Positions 20,067 through 29,200 of a DNA stretch of 40,538 bases are shown here, piece by piece (the stretch's first letter is position 1; each line of letters starts with the position of its first letter). The position numbers were made by a program, and so were the translations under genes. Location of the stretch: the NCBI RefSeq assembly GCF_000350225.1, contig NW_005179249.1, positions 491,260 through 531,797 of the forward strand, in the 5' to 3' direction. A model generated the notes under the pieces. That model was not told the DNA's origin, ran no database searches, and saw only the letters and a list, made by a program, of their open reading frames with translations. The stretch is from Chondrus crispus (lineage: Eukaryota > Rhodophyta > Florideophyceae > Gigartinales > Gigartinaceae).

Positions 20067-20780
20067 ACGTGCAGTGATTGAAGCATTGTGCAATACGCGA
20101 AAAGCAACATCACAAGGGTCCCATGCTATGTCAAGACTGCTTCTTCACCATCCCTCTTTTTGATGTGTGTCCCAGTGTACGCCCATTTTAGACCTTTACT
20201 TTGCAGTAGATGCTAAACTCATGCCTCGGTCTAGAGAATATCAGATTTACTCACTCATCTCAGTAAACGTGGATTTTTTTTTGCATTGCGATGATGAACT
20301 ATCGAGGAGATACAGTGTTCTCGATCTATAGCACAAAGCGTGGTAATATACAACTACCCATGACTGTTTGATGCCTCAACATTTCGTCAAGCAATCTGAC
20401 CTTCATGTATTTTAACACGCGCTTCGGTGGATACTGGGTGACAGGCTAGAACAGGGCATTGTATTTTTGCGAGGAGGAAGAGCCTTCTCCATGCACCAGC
20501 GGTATCGACGGACGAAACAGAGCATACAAGGGAAGGGCAGGGCAAGTTATCCCCAAAGCGCCCTCAATTTAATTTAAAAAAGGAAAAGTGAAATATTTAG
20601 CTGGAAAACCATGCCGTACCGACGCGCACCGGGCTCATTTTCGATGGGCGAATTCGATTCCGCTAGCGATCTGAGGGCTAGCTCGGCTCCTTGTTACACA
20701 CGAACGAGACGCCGAGTCTGACCTTGGCACTTGCGTGAGCTTGGATTAGTCTCCGACGCTTCTCGTTATAATCTTCTGGG
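20067..20780. other. Spacer between profilin and the three-exon gene
   Basis: No gene is recognised in this 714-base stretch. It holds the profilin trailer and the promoter of the next gene on the same strand. A sequence resembling a tRNA T-loop near 20652 was examined and has no matching cloverleaf. Confidence 0.45.
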
Positions 20781-21648
20781 ATGGTCACAAAGAAGGAGTC
20801 GGAGGCTGTTGAAAACGGTCACGACCTGTCACAAGACAAAGATAACGATTGGGACTCAGATGCAGATGGTTCTCAGAGCGAGGCGGACAGTGAAAACGAG
20901 AGTAGCAGGCAGGGAGAAATAATATATGAGGACGTTCAACTTGAAGAGCTTTCCCATCCACTTTTACGGTCTGCATTGGAAGATGCAAATAATGAACTCT
21001 GGCTCGTTCGTCTTCCGAGACATAGTGCTCTGAGAGCGGGCATTGAAGGCACGGAAGTTCACGTTGCCGAGGCTCTGACAGAAGAGTCACCTTCTACGCA
21101 CGACCGAAGGGCCGGAGTGGCCAAGGGAAACTATGTGTACCGCGAACAAGCCATGGTTGACAATGATATGCGACCTGTGTTTGTTGCTACTGATGAAGCG
21201 GGGAGACCTGCGATGCGAGTCGGTGTGTTTAAACCATCAAACCCAATTGCCAAGCGGCAGATGAATACTTCTGGTAATCGAGAACTAACTCAGCTCTGAA
21301 TATGCGCCCATGCTGTCACATTTGCGTTGTTCCAGGCAGGCCCTTCGCGAGATCGATTAGCATCACATTTGATGTTTCTCTCAATTCCCTCACCGCGAAC
21401 AAACAGCCCCCACGACGTTACCCCTCCACTCCGAAGGGGCAAAAGCGAAGATACTTCCCAATTGGAAGCTCGAAAGGTATGGGCGGCCAGTTCTTTTGAA
21501 AGGCGATAGAAATAGAAATTGAGGGACGTATAGACTGACATGATGTGACTATCGAACAGGAAACACTGGGCGGCCTCCAGCAGTACTGTCTTCGGCAATT
21601 TCGAAATCTATGCACTCTCCCAGAAGGGAATCAAAGCAACGGCTCTGA
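20781..21648 (+). CDS. Acidic/basic protein, three exons; possible Pol I A34.5 or TFIIF-like
   Basis: The gene is not firmly recognised. Exons proposed are 20781-21273, 21336-21476 and 21560-21648, with introns of 62 and 83 bp. The first intron has an ACTAAC branch-like word but sits close to the donor. The product is 240 residues. Residues 1-55 are acidic (Asp/Glu/Ser runs). A block beginning ELWLVRLPRH near residue 72 recalls the WL-x-x-x-P opening of TFIIF-beta and of the RNA polymerase I A34.5 subunit. The tail from about 165 is Arg/Lys/Ser-rich, as in A34.5 proteins. This resemblance is weak and made from memory. Without splicing, the first exon still encodes 172 residues, so it is real coding sequence on any model. 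The exon junctions at the 3' end are the uncertain part. Confidence 0.6.
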
Positions 21649-22567
21649 CTCAAACATTCTCAACACGGTGTGAACAGGCACAAAATCCCGCAAGCTCATG
21701 GTCTACTCAAGTTTCCAAAAGAGACTTCGATCATAGACCATTGAACAAGCCAAGCCGACCGCAGAACAATCCCAAGTCATCGAAAGAAACTGTGAGCAGA
21801 ATTTCGCCACACCTAACTTATTAAAATCTGACGTGAAGAATTGCCCGTCAATATTGTATCCCTTAACTCGCTCTGAATTCAGTTCGTGGTGCTGATGATC
21901 GCTAACGCTGTGTGCGTGAAAAGCCTTGGAATATTGAAAATCATCCAACGGGCAGACAGGCACGTCAAACGCTCTTTGGTTTGTTTATCTTCATATCTAG
22001 TCTGGTTTCTTGCGGCGACGTACTACGTAACCACAAATTGGATTTGCAGGCCTTTTAGAGTACTGCCCAGAATGGCACACTCTTTAGCACTCCGGTTTTG
22101 TCTTGGGGAAGTAGCGGTTGTCCGTATTAAAACATAAACTGCACAGAAAGTGCTTTATTCCCCAGAAATGCGATGAAGCAGCTGTGAATTGCAAGGGATA
22201 GCACTGTCACACTGGAAATGGCGGCTCTTGATTATGAGTTTCACCATCAGGTGACAAGAATAAGACCTGCAGTATGAAATTGAACACCATGAATAGAAGC
22301 AAAGATAGAGAAAAGATTCTTGAGTTAATCGATACTTCTTGGCCTAGGGGGCCAAGATTACCACAAAAAGAAGAAAAAAAGCTCAACCGAAAATGACTCA
22401 TTTTGGGAGGAGTCCGAAGGTATATCAAAATAATTCGGCATCCACTTTACACACATCTTGTTCTTAAACAAACACAACCGGGACAAGTTTGACATCCATT
22501 AACCAAGAGCTAGAATTCCCATCCCAAAAGCCATCCACGTGCCTGGGTCTGGGGTCATTTCCACGTC
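21649..22567. other. Spacer with unrecognised minus-strand frame
   Basis: No family is recognised in this 919-base stretch upstream of the exosome gene. A minus-strand frame at 21703-21963 of 86 codons (beginning MPVCPLDDFQY) has fairly protein-like composition, and a second at about 22207-22399 follows a pyrimidine tract. They could be exons of a small spliced gene or chance frames. I do not call a gene. Confidence 0.35.
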
Positions 22568-23446
22568 ATGGATCAGGAAGTATTCCAGAAAGTGCACCCT
22601 CGCGAATATCTTGCTCGGTTTCTCAACAAAGATGTCCGGCCGGATGGACGTTCCCTCACGAAAGCTCGGCGAGTGAACATCACCGTGAGTTCTATCGCCA
22701 CGGCGGTTGGATCCGCGATGCTGAAGATGGGCAAAACTACTGCCGTGGCCGGCGTTCACGCAACCCTGGTGCAACCTGCTCCAGGTGCCCCGGATCAAGG
22801 GATTTTGGATGTTGCCGTCGAGCTCCTACCCATGGCTTCTCCTAATTACAAATCAGGGCGATCATCTGAGGAAGCCATCTGTCTAACTGAGTATTTGCGA
22901 AGTCTTATCTCTCCACACATCAACATGTCGAAACTTTGCGTAGAGGCCGGGCTCTTGGTATGGCAGTTGCGTTTGACTGTGTATTGTGTCGATAATGATG
23001 GTAACTTGGAAGACGCGATACTCTTGGCAGGGGTTGCAGCCATGAGGAACGTTCTTCTTCCGTCCGTGCGCATTATCGGTGAAGAGGTGGACGAGGGTCG
23101 GGACGCACAAATGGTTGAAGTTAAGACGGAGAATGAAGAAGGGGAGGGGGAGGCTGAGTCAATCATAGCGGTCGCGACTGTGGAACGAACTAATTCCTTA
23201 GAAATAGACACCTATCCACTCCCGATATCTTTTATTTTGTTTGATGGCAAAGTACTCATTGATCCGTCTGTGGCAGAGGAGTCGGTTTGCGACTCGCGCA
23301 TCACGTTTCTCTTCCGACCCACTGGGGAGCTGCGCGGCGTTTTAAAGCCAGGTGGTAAGAACGTACCCGAGAATCTGTATCAGTCTTGTCTCACCATGGC
23401 AAAGGAGAGAATACCCAAGTTGCAGGCTAAATTGGAAGCAACCTAA
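22568..23446 (+). CDS. RRP43: Exosome core subunit RRP43/EXOSC8 (RNase PH-like)
   Basis: A subunit of the hexameric RNase PH ring of the RNA exosome, which channels RNA to the catalytic subunits for rRNA processing and RNA decay in nucleus and cytoplasm. The frame of 292 residues starts at ATG 22568. The N-terminal opening EYLARFLNKDVRPDGRS and the VNITVSSIATAVGSAMLKMG block are typical of the Rrp42/Rrp43/Rrp45 group. A first RNase PH domain covers about residues 20-165 and the second, smaller domain about 205-280. An acidic insert (Glu-rich, near 185-197) separates them. The DGR motif is kept, but the phosphorolytic active-site residues are not evident, as is usual for eukaryotic ring subunits. 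Assignment to RRP43 rather than RRP42 is from overall feel and less certain. The stop overlaps that of the converging gene. Confidence 0.85.
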   Translation: MDQEVFQKVHPREYLARFLNKDVRPDGRSLTKARRVNITVSSIATAVGSAMLKMGKTTAVAGVHATLVQPAPGAPDQGILDVAVELLPMASPNYKSGRSSEEAICLTEYLRSLISPHINMSKLCVEAGLLVWQLRLTVYCVDNDGNLEDAILLAGVAAMRNVLLPSVRIIGEEVDEGRDAQMVEVKTENEEGEGEAESIIAVATVERTNSLEIDTYPLPISFILFDGKVLIDPSVAEESVCDSRITFLFRPTGELRGVLKPGGKNVPENLYQSCLTMAKERIPKLQAKLEAT

Positions 23447-24372
23447 AATACAGGTTCTCCCAGTTCGCGAATGGAAAACCTTGAGACATCTCCACCTGTG
23501 TTCCCTCGCAACTGCTTTGATTTCTTGGCGCCAGGAAAGTCCCCGCCTAGAAGAGATTCACCAGCTTGGCTTGCTGAGAAAAAGCAGTTTCCTCGATCTG
23601 CTAGGCTCAGTTCTACGATGTTTTCAGGACACCCTGGTTTAGGTTCTCCACGAATATTTACATCACATGCATGAAGAGCGACAAAGCGAGCTCCTTGATT
23701 GTCAAGCCCCATCTGGAGACGTTCAATTTGAACGTCGAGCGGATGTGAATATGTTGTCACTCGCGTCAACAGAAAGCGAATCCCGGCATTTGACAATATG
23801 TAAGCTGCTGTGCCCCACCCAGGGCTTGCAGCTAGAACTTGTCTAGACCAGTTTCGATTCGAGCGGTTGGTGTCACGAAGAGTTTGTTGGAAGCGAAGAT
23901 AAATAAAATGCCATCGGATACCTTTCCGTATTCGCGACCCCTCGTTTGCTTCCAAAATGACATTTGGTATTCGATTAAGCAAATAGTCAGATGGGCGCAC
24001 ATCGTCTTCAAGAATCATGACGGTGGAATGATTGTGTGCGAACGCGTGTCTCCATGCTCTGATATGCGAAAATGTGCATGCGACTTGTCCCGCCGTAACA
24101 GATTCGTTCTCTTGAACCCCGAGTATGGGTATCGGCGGCTGCCTGAGGTTGATCTGGTCGAAACGAGTTGCGTGGATGCGAGTGGGTTTAATTCCTCTCT
24201 CTGCTGTCCAAGCATTAGCATGCTGCCAGCGGTCCTCGCACTGCGGCATGCCGATGATATAGACAGCATCAAGATTGCCAAGCCCTTCAGGCGCCTCAAG
24301 CGTGGGGTCGATAGATGCAGTCGTTCCCAACGCACTACAGAAGGAAAGTAAGAAGATGACGTAGGCCCCCAT
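23443..24372 (-). CDS. Glycosyltransferase family 25-type protein with signal peptide
   Basis: A probable glycosyltransferase of the GT25 type (procollagen galactosyltransferase and LPS galactosyltransferase relatives), expected in the secretory pathway. The frame is open to a GTG at 24471, but ATG 24372 gives MGAYVIFLLSFCSALGTTAS, a good signal peptide, so that start is chosen (309 residues). Family features are DAVYIIGMPQCEDRW near residue 35, a Gly-rich CTFSHIRAW block near 100-108, and MILEDDV near 120, where the acidic residues are the likely metal/sugar-nucleotide site. No KDEL-like tail and no second membrane segment are seen. The C-terminal 70 residues are variable. Its stop codon overlaps the exosome gene's stop by two bases, so the two messages must overlap at their 3' ends. 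Donor and acceptor cannot be predicted. Confidence 0.85.
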   Translation of the reverse strand: MGAYVIFLLSFCSALGTTASIDPTLEAPEGLGNLDAVYIIGMPQCEDRWQHANAWTAERGIKPTRIHATRFDQINLRQPPIPILGVQENESVTAGQVACTFSHIRAWRHAFAHNHSTVMILEDDVRPSDYLLNRIPNVILEANEGSRIRKGIRWHFIYLRFQQTLRDTNRSNRNWSRQVLAASPGWGTAAYILSNAGIRFLLTRVTTYSHPLDVQIERLQMGLDNQGARFVALHACDVNIRGEPKPGCPENIVELSLADRGNCFFSASQAGESLLGGDFPGAKKSKQLRGNTGGDVSRFSIRELGEPVF

Positions 24373-25148
24373 TCTTAAAAGTTTGAAGCGGTCGAGACAA
24401 CTTGCATTCGGAGGTCCATGGAGAAATTTCAGCCAAAATGCGAAGCCTTGACGGTGATGAAAGGCCTCCACTTCGGTATTGCGACCGCATTCGTAGAGGT
24501 AGATTTAGCGTTCCCACAGCCTTTTCCTATGTGTAGCCTTTTACAACCTCATCGGTGAGAGTTCAAAACGGTGCCGACGACTCTCAGCACCCATACACAA
24601 AGTCAAAACTAGTGCTCCATAAATCGATTGCCTCCTCTGCATTTTTGGGTGGGGCAAGGAAAAGCCCAGTAGCCAAAAAATATGTCCATCACACCGCCTA
24701 ATGCTCCGCCCCACCGGTTTTGTGGAGACTCTCAGCATAACATTGATAAAGCAGGAGAAAATATGCTCCTACTCCGAAGTATTTTCCGACCGACCAGTGC
24801 GTCTCAATTGACATTTGGCGTCCCTCTGCCTGATTATCCATCAGTAAACTAAAAGATAAGAGCCTTAAACAATCCCATCACAGAGTCCCCTCCCAGAAGC
24901 TAGGTGCCTCTGCTTAACAAAAATGGTCCTTGCTGATGATGGGAGATTTCCTAACGTACTCATTGCGCCAGCAATCTGACAGGGCTGATAGATGATCCTA
25001 AGACTCTGCCCTTTCCGTCGGAAGACTGCGTTCGCTAACAGTAGTCACTGAGCTGAAGCGGTTCCCCATTGATACCCCCGGGTGAAGATGTTTTTATGAA
25101 CATTCAAAACTCTCAACTCAAAGAATACCCGTCTCGGAAAAATGCGAT
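24373..25148. other. Spacer
   Basis: This is the promoter side of the glycosyltransferase gene and the 3' side of the S4-domain gene, both on the minus strand. No gene, RNA or repeat was recognised in 776 bases. Confidence 0.45.
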
Positions 25149-25754
25149 CTACTTGCCTGAGTTATATCTTCGCGTCGAGAAAAAACCTCTATCAACACGT
25201 CGATTATACTTTTTAAAGTCCTCCGGATTTCTGCCAGTCTTCGAATTATTCATGAAATCCTTCCGCACCCTCGGTATCACCTCCGTACTGGTCTCCGGAA
25301 TGACAACTTCTCCCTGTTCCTCAAACGCGGCGACAGTGCCATACTCTTTGCCATTCACGGAGATGGTATCGTCAACACGATGAACTTTCGCCTTGGCATC
25401 GTTGACCACGCTTCCATTAACGCGTACACACCTGCTTCTCACCAGAAAGGCACACGTTTCTACGCTTGCGATGTTAAACTTCCACAGCGCATTGACGAGC
25501 GGAAGGCGCGGCTTGGGGGGGCCCTCAGCGTTGTCGTTTGTCCCGCCCTTGGGACGAAGGCGGGACGACTTGCTGCTCTGCGCGCGTCGACGCTCGTTGC
25601 CGAAGCGGTTGCCTTCTCGATACGAGTCCAGCGAGCGCGCGCTCACGGTACAGCTTCGCACGCGGCGCGGCGTCAGTGGGCCGTGTGGGCAGCGCCAGCT
25701 CAGTCCTCTCGGCCGGAGCGGCACGCCTGTGAAAGCTGGTGGTTTGTCGAGCAT
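25149..25754 (-). CDS. S4 RNA-binding domain protein, probably plastid-targeted
   Basis: A 201-residue protein with a single S4 RNA-binding domain at about residues 83-138. It is recognised from the pattern LVNALWKFNIAS..CAFLVRSRCVRVNG..V and the closing VDDTISVNGKEYG, the form found at the N-terminus of RsuA/RluB-type pseudouridine synthases and in small S4 proteins of ribosome quality control. No catalytic domain follows; the tail is basic and short (FKKYNRRVDRGFFSTRRYNSGK region). The first 65 residues are rich in Arg, Ser and Pro without acidic runs, with VRSCTVSA as a plausible plastid processing site, so an organellar location is inferred. It probably binds rRNA or stalled ribosomes there. 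ATG 25754 is the first in frame. It is divergent from the RNA polymerase I gene. Confidence 0.8.
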   Translation of the reverse strand: MLDKPPAFTGVPLRPRGLSWRCPHGPLTPRRVRSCTVSARSLDSYREGNRFGNERRRAQSSKSSRLRPKGGTNDNAEGPPKPRLPLVNALWKFNIASVETCAFLVRSRCVRVNGSVVNDAKAKVHRVDDTISVNGKEYGTVAAFEEQGEVVIPETSTEVIPRVRKDFMNNSKTGRNPEDFKKYNRRVDRGFFSTRRYNSGK

Positions 25755-26234
25755 CTTCTGCGTCGGTTTGGCGGCTGGGTACGGCAGTCTTCCTTCTCCT
25801 GGTGAATGGTGGATGGCAAACAGGGTGGGCTAACGGCGGTGGAGCTCGGAAAAAATAGTTGCGAATGCTGATGGATGGCAATGACTCTGGGCGGATTTGA
25901 TGATTATTTTTCTTCAGCTTTCGTCTACAGTTGAAACGAAAATCAGCTCGCTGTTCTCCAGTGCAGAACGAAGGATCAATGAAAACGTGTCGATGTGTAT
26001 ACGTGTACACGTCCATCTACCAAACAGGAATTTGAGGCTTGTCATAACTTTTGATCCGACGGGGGGAAGACGCTGTCGCAGTGAGCAACTGCCTTCCCCC
26101 ATAGGATACCAGGCGGATTCCGGTTGCAACATCCATGCAGCATTTCAGCCCCCTACCATTATAGCCTTCATGCGGTTTCGTTTTAAAACTTTCGACGGGG
26201 ACGCAGTCAGACTCTTGCTCTCTAACAACTAAGA
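25755..26234. promoter_or_regulatory. Shared divergent promoter region
   Basis: These 480 bases separate the start codons of two divergent genes (S4-domain protein and RNA polymerase I large subunit) and must contain both promoters. No TATA box or repeated motif stands out. The frames inside it are overlapping and unrecognised. Confidence 0.5.
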
Positions 26235-29200
26235 ATGGATTTGGATACGATAGACCCACGCAGCATCGACGTCGCCCACGTAGTCGACAAGCTCCGCTTC
26301 GGCTTTTATTCTGAAGAGGAGGCCCTGCGCCTGAGTGTACGTCGCCTCACCTCCCCCTTCGCATTCGATGAACTTGGCAGACCAATCTCAAGAGGCCTCT
26401 ACGACCCCGCCTTAGGTCCTTCTTCGTATAAGGATGGGCCATGTCCGACCTGCGGCTTGGGATACATCAACTGCCCCGGCCATTTCGGTCATATTGAACT
26501 GCCTGTACCTCTTCCCAACCCGTTGCTTATCAAGCTCATCATCCAAATAATGAAATGCTCATGTTGGAATTGCCAATGTCTGCGTATGAACCCCAGAGAT
26601 CTTAAGTTGCATTTGGCACGTTTGTACTTTGAGGACGCCGGCATGCCAAAGTGCGGTCATGCTGTGTACTCATTCATTGTCTTACGCCGGCGGAAAACTC
26701 CCAACGATGAAAAATCTCTCGCGGAACAGCCGGACTCAGAAAGGCTCAATAGCAGCATTATTTTCAATTGGAGGGCTTATCTTCGGGGCTTACCGAAACC
26801 GATTGCGAAGTATGTCCAGCATCTAGGATCCAACGACGCGGAACTTGTCGAAAAAAAAATCCTACAATCAGCCCACGCTGCTTGGAAAGAAGCAGCAGCT
26901 GCAAACCGATTACTGAAGCTACGCTCTGTGGGGTGGAAACACACCCAAGATATCATCTTGAAGTTTATGGCTGCTTGTCCTAATTGCGGCAAGGCGGCTA
27001 CTTCTGTGAGAGTTGGTGGTCGCGGCCGCCTGTTTTACTCTGAATCCAGCACGCAGATATTGTTGTCGCCGACCGAGATTGAAAGCCACATCGCTGCCTT
27101 ATGGAAGACCTACCCTAGCCTGTTTGAATTACTCTTTGGTTTACAGGGGAGGTCTCTGGATGCCGTTGGGGAGTCTTCGGGGCATCGGCGCTTATTTGTC
27201 AAAGTTGCGCTTGTCCCCCCCTCGAGATTTCGGCCGACTCAAACCGTAGGGACCATGGACTATGCTTCTGAGCACCCGCAAAACATCTTTTTCCAGCGGA
27301 TTCTCACGGAAATTGAAGTCATTATGAAGGCTAACGAGCAAGGGTTAAGACCAGAGGCTGCTTCTGACGACTCGGATAATGAAGCAGAGGAAGTCGAAAG
27401 ACCGTCAAAGAAGAGGTTTGCAGAAGCCATGAGCAACATGCAAGAGGCCTTGGGAGACCTCTATGACAGCGCTGGCATGTCTGCAAGCTCTGGACGGGTG
27501 CAAATGACAGGTATTCGACAACAAATTGAGGCCAAGGCTGGGCTTTTTCGAAAGCACATGATGGGAAAACGCGTCAATTATAGTTGTAGATCTGTAATCG
27601 GTCCAGACGTCTTCCTCGATACGAATGAGCTTGGGATACCAGAGAGCTTTGCGAAACTTTTGACAGTCCCCGAGCCTGTCATCGCAACAAACTTAAAGGA
27701 AATGCAAGCTGCTGTGCTGAATGGGCCAGATGTTTATCCGGGGGCTGTAGCCGTCGAAGACTGGACAACGACTGGGAATCACCGTGTTGTCAAGTTCCGC
27801 TCATCACAAGACCGTCGGCGACTGGTTGCCCAAGCTGGACTTTTACTTCAGAACCAGATCGAGAATGGCAGCTCAAAAACTAACGGGCTGCACAACGGAG
27901 ATGCTGCTTCGGAGGCAGCGGGGATGAGCGGTATAAGCTCTGCAGGGACCTCAGTCCCGAAGCGAGTGCACCGTCACCTGAGGACGGGGGACGTGGTTTT
28001 ATTTAACAGGCAGCCAACTTTGCATCGAGTGTCAATTATGGCTCACAAAGTCCGTGTCTTACCTAAAGATCGCACTCTCCGATTCCATTATGCCAATTGT
28101 GGGTCCTACAACGCTGATTTCGATGGAGATGAAATGAACGTGCATGTACCACAAGACTATCTTGCCCGGGCTGAAGCAGAGGAACTTCTGCTTAGCAGCA
28201 AACACTACATCGTCCCAACCTCTGGGGCTCCAATACGTGGACTGATTCAAGATCACATCGCTGCAGCGACACTTCTGAGTCGGCGAGACACATTCATGGA
28301 AAGAGAGGAGTTCACGCAATTTCTATATGCCGCCACGGAAAAATTGATGAATTGCCCGGCCAGACATGGAACAAAGTACATAATTCCAGAGCCGGCATTG
28401 TACAAACCGCAGAGGCTATGGACTGGGAAGCAACTGATATCTGCTATTCTCTTTGTCGTGCGAAACGGACGACCAGGTCTGAACCTTGAAGCCGGCACGC
28501 GAACAAAATCAAATGTAATCGGAAAGGAGGAATCGTTGATCCTTTTCCGCCATGGATTGTTACTACGAGGTGTCATTGACAAGAGCTCTTTGGGTGCTGC
28601 CATGTATGGCATTGTTCACGCGATTCAAGAAGCATATGGTTGTGACGCGTCAGACGCCTTTCTCAGCGCTATGAGTCGCTTATGTGTGTTCTTTATCAGA
28701 TCCCATGGGCATACAACAGGGGTTGATGACCTACTATTGCAAGAGCACGGCGACCTAAAGCGGCGTAAAATTCTTGCGGAAGCAGCTGAAACGATAGGAG
28801 CTGACGTGACCAATGCTGTTTACGCAGAGATGAGCCAAACTGATCAGCAAGTCAGAACAGCGAAATCGCTTCCAGAAGCGCGCACACTCATTGAAGAAAT
28901 GATTCGCAGAGATGGAAAAGAAGCAGAGGACCGACTTGACACATCTATGAAGACGGCCTTAAACAAAGTTTCTTCTGCTGTAACACAAGAATGTATCCCT
29001 GCTGCGCTAAGGAAGGCATTTCCGAAGAACGGTTTTGCCCTCATGACCAATACCGGTGCGAAGGGTTCTGCAGTGAATTCAGCTCAGATATCATGCCTCT
29101 TGGGATCAACAGTTCTCGAAGGAAAACGAGTTCCCCGAATGGGAGGAAGTGGTGCAACTTTACCATGTTTTGCGCCCTTTGATGCATCACCCAACGCAGG

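Noticed and set aside
20650..20665. T-loop-like TTCGATTCC, possible tRNA
   Set aside because: No acceptor or anticodon stem can be formed around it. A similar word near 17994 fails in the same way.
24373..24471. Upstream GTG-initiated extension of the glycosyltransferase
   Set aside because: The ATG at 24372 yields a proper signal peptide at the very N-terminus; the extension would bury it.
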